From contig CM051517.1 in the NCBI GenBank assembly GCA_028015205.1, forward strand, positions 46,511,135 to 46,575,134: a stretch of 64,000 bases of DNA, read 5' to 3'. The stretch comes from Mytilisepta virgata. Its lineage: Eukaryota > Mollusca > Bivalvia > Mytilida > Mytilidae. Position numbers and translations under genes: made by a program. The first letter of the stretch is position 1, and each line of letters opens with the position of its first letter. Below are positions 25,002-35,400 of the stretch, piece by piece. The notes under the pieces are model-generated. The model ran no database searches and had not been told where the DNA came from. It saw only the letters and a list, made by a program, of their open reading frames with translations.

Positions 25002-26073
25002 TATACCCGCACCCCACATTTATTTGTAAACAAACATTCTTAACAATTTCAGTTTCCATTGCATTACAGTTTGCATCTGTAACAAATAACCTTTGCAGAG
25101 ATATATCACAACCCACTTTTACTTTAATCTAACTTTTTGGCCTCTTTTCCCTTTTTGGCTCTTCAAATACTCAAAATGCAAAATAAACAGCATTACAGTT
25201 TGCAGCTGTAACAAATATCCTTTTCGCAAATATATCACAACCCACTTTACTATAATTTAACTATTTGGACCCTTTTAGGGACCTATAGCCCCTTAAACTG
25301 AAATTCACAAATTTCTTCAATTTTTTTTTCTGTAGATAAAATTTTCGTAATTATGGTCTTTTTCTGTTCTGGCCCTTTTTGGTCCCTCCCACCACCTTTA
25401 AAAAAATTGGAATTCCAAAACCTTTTTGCGCATCTACAGTTGGTAAGCAACAATATGGCAACAATAAAAATGATTTAAATTAAAAAATGAAATAGGAGTT
25501 CGTATCACAAGGCTCTTTGTCTATTTTGGCCCTTTTTGGTCCCTCCCATGTCCCCTTTTAGAAATTTGTAATTCCAAGATTTTTGTGCATCTGCAGTTAG
25601 CAAGGAACAATATGACATAGTTATTTTAGTAATTATGCTTTTTTTCTGTTTCGGCCCTTTTTTGTCCCTTCCACCACCTTTTAAAAAATTTGGAATTCCA
25701 AAACCTTATTGCGCATCTACAGTTGGAAAGCAACAATATGGCAACAATAAAAATGGTTTAAATTCAAAAATGAAAGAGGTGTTAACGTCACAAGGCTCTT
25801 TGTACAATTTTTTTTTCTGTTTCGGCCCTTTTTGGTCCCTCCCACCCCCTTTTAAAAATTTGGAATTCCAAAAACTTATTGCACTTCTACAGTTAGTAAG
25901 CAACAATATTGCACAAAAAAATGGTAAAAATTCAAAAGTGAAGGAGGAGTTTGCGTCACAAAAAAAGTGTGACGGACGGACGAACAGACGAATAGACGGA
26001 CAGACGGACGGACGGACGGACGGACGATCGCAACGACAATATACCCGAACTTTCATTCGAAAGTGCGGGTATA
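25002..26073 (-). mobile_element. Tandem-repeat element with TATACCCGCAC ends
   Basis: TATACCCGCAC at 25002-25012 is mirrored by GTGCGGGTATA at 26063-26073. The right end has a hairpin (ATACCCGAACTTTC/GAAAGTGCGGGTAT) preceded by a GACG/GACGGACG run at about 25972-26027. Inside are about four units marked by GGCCCTTTTTGGTCCCTCCC, GGAATTCCAAAACC and GCATCTACAGTTGG. This is the layout of the 821-1946 element in the opposite orientation with an unrelated unit. Both ORFs here are repeat translations. Confidence 0.75.
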
Positions 26074-26286
26074 AAAATATCAAAATTACCAAAATCATGG
26101 CATTACCCACTCATTTCAACAATGACGTAATAATAGTATTTCGCGATTCGTATTTTGATGACTTCTAAAACGTCAACAAAAGACGTGAACTTGACATTGA
26201 TATACATGTATTATAAAATTAATTTTAAAGTTAAAAGACACGCATTATATAGTTTAATTGTTAATTGCTTAAACACAGGATGAGAA

Positions 26287-26430
26287 ATGGGTATTTGTGG
26301 TGCTAAGCCAAAAATTGATGATCCCCCTGACGGACCCACTGACGGGCCCACTGATGACCCGAATGGTGATGATACAAATGCGGACAGCGACTTTTTATTC
26401 TTCATTGAGATAGAAAGTGATTCAGATGAG
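26287..26430 (+). CDS. Copy B exon 1: acylated, acidic N terminus
   Basis: 48 codons, phase 0 out, donor GAG|GTTTGT. MGICGAKPKIDDPPDGPTDG leads into an Asp-rich stretch with a repeated DGPT. An AG at 26276-26277 (ACACAG) could be the acceptor of a 5' UTR intron. Confidence 0.7.
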
Positions 26431-29400
26431 GTTTGTGAGAAGTAATGAACAATAATTCAGTTTTTCACAAAATTTTCTTAATGTCGATAAATCTATAGTG
26501 TTACTTCTCTGCATGTGTATCACACTTTAATTATCTGAGAAATGTAAGAATGTTAAATTTTTGTTTGAAATTTTCTATCATTATTTAATTACACTAGCTG
26601 TTATCTTAGTCATACTTAGCTTTTATAAACTTCAATTAAACTTGGAGTTTTCTTTGTTGTATATTATACGTAAATTAGTAAAGACGGGCACTAAATGCAG
26701 ATTTTGTCCCATTGTATTTTATATAGGCAACGCAATCAGAATTAGCAAACATTGTCACAAAAGCCTTATAAAATGTACCATAAATGAATTCATTCATAGA
26801 GTTTGTGCCTTGTACAAGTTTAAGACATAAGAGTAATATATCAATCATGTGTCATGAGAAACTTCATTTTACCTGACATGTTGCGGTTTTAAGTAAAGTC
26901 AAGAAATACCAAAGGGATATGTATAAATGTTATCTTGGACATGCTAGATTTGGTATTACTGAAATTGATTTCAGGTAACATTGGAACCGATCGAAGAAGG
27001 ATATCCAGAACCCAAGCCGTCAGATGACAACTACAGAGCATTAATTACCAAGTTTTCATTTGTCAAAAAATCTTCAAAATTTGGTGGTGTCACAGACGAA
27101 AACGACAATGAAGTTTTAACACAAGAGCAATTAGACAGTCATGCTAGAAATGTAAGATTTTTACTTAGGCCCCCCTTGGGCCTGAGTACTCTATTACGAT
27201 TCTAAGTCTGAATCGCAAGGAATAATTATTTAAATTTTATTGTTTTCAAAGTCACGCAAAAATAATAAAAACAATTTTTACTGTTTCAATACAAAAACAG
27301 CATGCTTAGCGTACAACTTATTAGTCGAAATTTTTAGATATTTCGCATCACGAACCAATAATGCAATACAAAATACTTCCGGTTCTATCTTGGACGACCT
27401 ACCAACGTATGAAGGATGACGAATCGGAACAACTAATACATGTATCTTCCCTTACGTCTTTTCATGATCTTGCTATGTTCAACAAAATCGACAAACTAGT
27501 TTTGTTTTTAAAAACACTTTTATGTTTACTTTATTTGTTTTTCAATCATCCCAATATAAATTTGCAAAGTCTTTCATGCAATATGAATCACTAATTAGCA
27601 ATAATTAATCAACACATGATCAACATATCTATCACTTGCAAAGTCTATCATCCAATAAGAATCATTAATTACCAATGTTATGATTGCAATTAATCAACAT
27701 AAATATCAAATAAATTGCCGTTTAAACATTTTTTGGCAATTGTTTGGCCGTCTGACTGTTTTGATTTACACTATCAAAAATTTGCCCCAAATTTTATTAG
27801 TAAAATTATTTAATGTGAATTGTATTCATGTTTTTTATGATTGAATATTACTAAAATGCATATGAACTTGAGGTTGCACGTGTTATCGTGCAAAGTATAC
27901 CCCACTCTTTTTTAATTTTGAAAATTGGGAAAACAGACTTGAAAAGTTTGACGAAAAATTTCATGTGAACATAAGGTATTGTAAAATTTGTAAGTATCGG
28001 CAAACAGGAAGTGGTTCCATGACAGCTTTGAAAATAGGAGAGACGATACAACTCATGGTCATAAAGCTACAGGCCAAATATCAAAAAATTCCGTTTCACA
28101 GAAGCCGAGATAAGTGTGACGTTTGAACGGACGGACGGACTTACGGACGGACAAGGGGTATCCAGTATATCACCCACTCCGTAGAGTGGGGATATAATAA
28201 TTACGAGTTTGTAGAAGCACGAGTTCATTAAAGTACAACTTCGTAGATATACATGTATGGTTCGAGTAACTTGAGTACCCTTACCGAAATAAAAGCCTTC
28301 CTGCGAATGTTTGCGGCAGGCGTGCTGCAATATGTTTACCATACAAATTAGTATTGTCGCAAACTTGCCGCAAACTAATAAAATCTCTTATATGGCTTCT
28401 GCGATGTTTCTGTAAACATTGCAGCAAGGTCGCTGAAAGATTTTGACCAAAACAAATTTTGGTTGCAGCAGATCTGCGGCAAACATAGATAGACATATGG
28501 TTTCCTGCGATGTTTCTGCGAACATCGCAGCAAGGTTGCAGCAACTACACTATATGTATAAGAATTAGAATTCTATACACATAATACACATCAATTCGTG
28601 TCTGGATTATCAAACTTGGCAATTATCATCAATACATGGCTATTGTATTATAGGAAAATAAAGAAATAAATGGTTTAGGTGGACATGAATATTTCAGCTG
28701 CATTAATTGTCACTTATGATATGTCTGAAGTCTTTTCTTGGAAGAATTCAGTTTGTGAAAACACATTGTTTGCATGTGTAAATTCACAACAAAAATTAGC
28801 AACCATTTCATTTATCTGCTACATGTAATTATGACCTAAATTTAAAAAAATGAAGTTCCATAATACAATTATAGATGTGGTATATATACTATGCCAAATT
28901 AGGGTTTTGACCACAATTTCATGGTTCAGTGAACATGGAAAATGATATTCCGACACGTATAAGTGTAGTGTCGACACATTTTCTTCTTTCTAAAATTTTA
29001 AAGACTTTTTAGGATAGAGAAAACCTGCAATTACCAATTATGATCAGTAAAACAATATATACATGGCCAATTTGTCCGAAATTTTCAGATCTCTGTCTCA
29101 TGAGTTATTGTCCATTTTTCACAGGAAAACTATTAGTAGCAATAATCAGAACCATGTCACTGTCGAATAATTTTGTTGAGTCCCAACAATTTTAATAATA
29201 CACACATTTCACTTTGTTGTACATATGCTACATTGTGCTTTTATATCATTTCATTTCATAAGACTCCAAGCTCGGCAGCTGAAAGCTTTGAAGCACTTTT
29301 GGCATATTTGGAGGAACCATTTAAAGATAACCCACATAGAGACAAATTTTTAGTAAGAGCAATTTTAGTGTGGCTAAGCAGTCAAAATACCAGTCAGCCT

Positions 29401-32400
29401 TCATCACCAGGAAATACAAACACACCATCGGGATTCTTGACATTACTAGCTCAAAAGAAATCAACATATTCAACATTTTTTACACTTCTATGCAGGTAAA
29501 TATCGAAAAGACAGAATTTACACACCACCGGTTCACTTGATTTTAGGATTAATTAAAAAAATAAACATAAAAACATTGAAAAGGGTTCCTTATTTTAAGC
29601 ATGTCCGAACAGATTTATCGATTACACAACCGGCTCTTTGTACTTTTGAAATTAATAGGACATACAGCAAAGAACTGCGATCCTAACTCAATGCACTTGG
29701 AACCATTCAGATAAACAGGACTTAGGGAATCAATCGGTAGCATTTATTTAAAGTGAGCAATCATGCATTCCAAGAACTATACAATTACATTTTTTTTTAG
29801 GTTCAAAATAGAATCTATCCAAATTCAACATTCACATTATTTAGTTTTATTTTTCTACAAGATATACTATAAATCTACGATTCTTCTGTTCAGCTGGCAA
29901 AATGCAAAACATTTCATTAATCTGTCCTTAATAATTAATTACTTAGGAAAGGTGAAATAAAGTGTGCACAGATTCATGGAGTGTGTAAAGCTGGTGACTA
30001 TCAGCCGGGTGATAAAGATGAAAATCAGCTTGGATGTCTTTGGAATGCTGTTTATTTACATGATAATTGGCATATAGTTCATCCATTCTGGGCGTGTCGT
30101 GCAGTATTTGGAAAAGTATCAGGAGGCTGGGTCAAACTAGAAGAGGGAGGAAAAACAGTTGTTAAGAGAATGGTGGAAAGTTCAGGAACTCTTCAAAATG
30201 CATTTCAAGATTATTACATAATGCCAAAACCCAGCAATTTTTTATATAGATGCCACCCCGATGATATAAAATGGGAGTTGATAAAAAACCCAATTAACAG
30301 AACTGAATTCTTCAAAAGGGCTTACCTTTTCCCTCCATTTTGGAAGTTCGGATTGGAATTGTTATCTGAAGATAGATGTTCTATGACTTCGGAAAATGGC
30401 GAATGTTTGATTTCCTTTAGAGCTCCATTCAAGACAGCTAATGAGCTTGATATGTGGTATGAACTTCTTCTGAAAGAAAACGACAGTGAAAGCAGTACAG
30501 AACTGCTGGATCCGACAAATCTCCCTAAGCTTGTATCTTTGGCACGGAACACACCAGAATGGAACTGCAGGATTCAATTTCCTGTGAAGGGAATTTATAA
30601 AATCGTATTCTATGCTGGCAATTATCAACAGCAGTTACTAAGAATAGGTGAATTCCAATTAGTGTGCAATGCGATTAACGAGAAATGTCAACCACTTCCG
30701 TTTAATCCGGGTAGATTAGGAATAGGGCCTGGTCCAGCAACAGAAAACGCTGGATTGTTGCTCCCAACACATAGGAATGGTATCATACATGTAGATAAAT
30801 CCAGAACAGATAAAATCGTAGTCAGGTTCTTTTTGGATCACAATGTCTCAAAAACATTGATGGTCAAAACTGATTTGATAACAAATAAATCGATCAAAAA
30901 TGAAAAAATACAAAAGGATTTAAATGAGTCTGTCCAGTGGGCCATAGAAAATAGTGGCAAAGACAGCAATATTCAGACATCAGCAAAAGAGTTGAAAATA
31001 ACAACCAATATCAGGAAGGAAGAAGATTATTACCTTCGAATTTCTACAGGACACCGTCAGAGCGGTAGTGAAGTGGTTGGAGATGATAACATGTCGATTG
31101 TCTGTAATTACCATTTGACAACATCTAGGTATCCTTCTTACGAGGTATTTTCACCTTTTATAAACTGTATTATTGTATAATTTTAGCATTTTGTCTTCAG
31201 TAAAGTTTGGCAATTGCATTGAAATAATATGCTTCTCATAACATTTGTCTGTCCGTCTTGTGCGACTATACGTTTCGTTGATATAATGGCGCTGTATTCA
31301 TTTTCTAACTAAACTGCGATATTCCTTTGAAAAGCATGCACGCTGCAATGGGAGAAAAACATATTATTTTATCTGTTTCAGAATGGCACTAAAAGATATG
31401 CTCGTAGAAATTTATTAACGGCAATGGAAGGAGATAATGTGGATACTATAGAAAAGTGGGTAAAGTCTTGTGAAAGTGCTGGTATAAAACAGGATGATCC
31501 AGACATTCAGTACGCACGACGTAAAATTGAAGTTTTAAGACTGAGAACAGGTACGGAACACGTATTTGATAAATACTTAAATTCAAACTAGTAATTTGGC
31601 ACTTTGTTACCTCTGCATTACTAATGACTATCTGACGACAATTTGTTTTTGTGTGTGTGTGTTTTTTTTTGTTTTTTTTTGCATAAACTGTGTTTAAGTT
31701 GAACACTGTTGGTTGATTCTAGTTTAATACTGACTTGTTTTGATTATTTTTTGTTTGAAATTGTTTTCTTTATTTTTATTTTATTTTTAATATTTTTATC
31801 CCTGTTTATATCTTTGTGCTATTTGTTCTCAATAGTATTAATTTCACAAATTCGCTTTGTTCCAAGATTATGCTCCTACTCCGGGGTCTTACCGCTATAT
31901 CTTATACATGTTATAGCTATTATATTTTTTTGCCAATATTTCAAGCCAAAACAAATTGCAAAATGAATCCTTTATGCATTTCATATTTTGTTCACCATTT
32001 TATTCCAAATCTTCTGTCTTTCTATAGTTATTCATGAAGCGTGGTTGAGACGTAATGCAGAAAATACGAGGGCTCTCATTCAACAAATTAAAACGTCTGA
32101 TTATTTAAATATATTCAGACATGATGTTCAGAATCTGGAGCGATTTTTGGTGAAACTTCAGTCAATGCACGGATTTACACAAGAATTACCATGGTTACTG
32201 GACGCTTTGTTAGAGTTATGTAACAGGCAGGTTCCAAATGATGTTGTTCAAAATGTTTTGTTAGCCTTGCTCACCTTGTTTGGAGAGGAGATTAACCATG
32301 ATGAGGTACATGTTTATGCCAGAAATTATATAACGAAAGATAAGCATAAAAACAACAGTAGACTGATTAGTAATTTAAAATATGGTTTATTTCATATTAA

Positions 32401-35400
32401 TTGAAATTAAACGAACAATTAATATTATTTCATTGGCTGAGTAGGATTCTAACTAACATTTTATTGGTTGTTATTCATTGGGTTTAGTTCTTGCATCAGC
32501 TCATTGATGCACAAACTATTAAGACTGGTTCCATGATGTCAATCGACCAAAGAAAAGGAAGGCCGGAAATCAGCTCACACATACGACTAATCATAGTGGT
32601 ACGACTATTTGTTTGTGAAATGGGGCCCAGGATTATGTTTTCTTTTCTAAAACAGACCAGATACAAGAACAAATTTGAAATGTTTGAATATGAGTTAAAT
32701 TTGATGAAGCAGGGAATTTTAAACTGTATGTTCCAATTGTTTTTTAAACTTTGGCGATTCTCTCGATTTATTTTCGGAATTTGTTTTGCCGTATTTTGTT
32801 ACGCTCATATGTGGATACCACTGTTGATGCACATTTCATCCAAGTACGACTCATCAGTTGTGCTCAAGGCGTAAAATGTTGAAAACCAAAATAACAATCC
32901 AAAACGTTGATGAGCAAATTCAAAAATGCCAAAATGACCAAAAGCTGTAAAGCCAAAACCATCTAAGGACAGAGCTATGCACATGGGAGATACTCCTTAG
33001 TTCTCACAAATTTTACAATTTTGTAACAGTAGATTTTAAGTATCAATATCTGGATCTTATGTCCAGAATTTCTCCACCGTAGGCCGGAATAATTTAATAC
33101 TTTTGAAAGACATGTACATGTATTTATTGAAGTGACCATATTTGTTCATTCATAATCATGTAAGGTTTTGGAGTCTGTCGTCATGCTTCATGTCATTATA
33201 ACATTTTGGCAACCATGTTTCTACATGTTTTTACGTTTCAGGAATTCGAATTTATTCAATTGTACGCAAGAAAGTTGTATGGTAAAATAATAACACAAAA
33301 AGAGGCAAACTTTAAGGAATGCAATGCAAGGAGGGCCCAAAGTGTCCTTGACAGATTCACATACGAAGAAACACAGTATAGTACAATGGCAGCCACCAAA
33401 ATGTATAATCGGGTATGTACACTTGTAGTTTGTATGCCTAAAAACATTTTTGAGACTGTGACTAATGTTTAGTTGAGGCTTTAAACTTTCAGCTTATTCA
33501 TTATTAAAAAGGGTTTTATGCTTACGTTATCAATGTAAGGCCAGAGATATGATCTATACCAGAAACGATTGGATGACGGATCAATATCTATAATATATGA
33601 ATGGGTCGGGTTTTCAAGCATCTAGTATATAAATGAGTATGGTTTTTGAAAAATTCAAGTATATGAATAGGTCTGGTCGCACGTCTGTACCCAAACTTAA
33701 GTCAAGCCCCCCCCCCCCCCCCCCCCACCCCCGGAGTACTGCATATATTGGGAACCAGTATGGCATCAAGTGTGAGACTTTACAGACACAACAATTATAT
33801 GGATGGAAGAATTATTGTGTATCGTCCGGTGGCAACAACAAAGTGCAAATCAGGACGAGAACACGTTGATATGATATGTAATAGACTGACACGCCGAGTC
33901 GAATTTTTAACATGCCAGCTCATGAGGTAACAGTCCACAGGAAGACATACAATGTATCAACCCGCCCCACACATTATACTGCCGCCAATCAGCCTATTCC
34001 TTTGCTCTTACTACCCAGATGCATGTGCTTGGTGGAGAAGCATCAAGTATCAATTTTATGTCAAAAATATAGTTTACGGGTAAACACATATTTAAGAATT
34101 GACGCTTTGATTTCCGAAACCGATGGGTATTTGTTTTTGACTGAGCGTACATTCAACGATCATAAAATATTTCCAAAGTCTATCTACTGTTTAAAGGTGC
34201 AAATGATGCTGGTATCACTTTATCTTGAGGTCTGTGACATAGTTGTGTGGGTTTAATTCAGAAAACTAAAACATGTTTACCAAAAACTTGAAGGGTGTTA
34301 CTTTTAGTGCTGCTATTATAGATCTTCATGTCTGGATATTTAGTTTAAAGCCTGGAACCCCATGGTTATTGTGAATGATAAGTGTATGTACATGTATCAA
34401 TGCGAATCGAAAATGGTCTCGTATCATTTTTACTCTTTTAAATTGCCTATATATGCAGAAGGAAAAGGCAGTTTTTAAGTTTATTCAAAGGTGACATTGT
34501 AATGAATAAAGTGGTCACATTTTGGATACCCAACGGTAATTGGGTTCTCTGAACACTGAATGTTCAAAAGTAAACACTTTGGATGCCTAATCGGCTTGGT
34601 TTAATCCGATTCTCTTATTTTTATTTACCCCAATTAACAAACTGTTACATAAACAAAAACTTCAAAGGAATCCATGTAGTACTATAGTCTGTTATATTTA
34701 AATGAATAAAATTTCATTTAATACCTGTATGGTGGGACAGTCAGCTGTAGACTTTATTTCATATTTTGTAAATACCTATATGATGGAAGAGTCATAATAA
34801 TTTGTGTTCTTCAACAAAATATATATCTCTCGCTGTGGCTATAATAATATCAAGAAATGTATTACCATATTTGTCTATGTGAACCCAAAAATCATAAATC
34901 ATTCTAATAAAAAAAAACAAAATAGAAGGTGCAAATGACAATTTACAATAAAGATTACCTAAAAGTTTCAAAAAATCCATTCAGTGGTTAAGGGGGAGTT
35001 GTGGGCGGGGCATGCTTACCCTTCTTACATTACCATATTATGAAGAAATGGCAAAGTCATGTTTGTGTGTTGAAAACCCCAAAAATCGTTCTGATTAAAA
35101 ATAATATAGGGTATGCACAATGCCACTTTGTACTGAAGATTATGTGAAAGTTTCAACGAAATCCATTCACTGGTGCAAGAGTAGTTTTAGTAAATATGTG
35201 CGGGCGGACGGACGGAAGGACGGACGGACGCGGACGAACTGAATCCACCATCAGTAAGCTGGGGATATATAAATTACAACACGGTGTACTCATACCAATT
35301 ACTCGAAATGACAGCTCCATAATTAATATGCAAACCCAGTTATATGACATCCTAAAACCAAACTGTCCTTGTCTAACTTGTTCTGTATGAACTGTACTTG

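Noticed and set aside
25635..26168. 177-codon forward ORF and its reverse-strand partner
   Set aside because: Both translate the tandem units and GACG run of a repeat element; the peptide simply repeats FCFGPF.SLPPPFK.
32491..32874. 127-codon ORF in copy B intron 6
   Set aside because: Copy A joins the flanking exons directly in the same phase and has no counterpart; part of the sequence (TACGACTCATCAGTTGTGCTC) resembles dispersed repeats at 24905 and 44150.
33633..34256. Three overlapping forward ORFs of 60-114 codons in copy B intron 7
   Set aside because: They lie across a long C tract and in unrelated frames, without splice partners or recognisable domains.
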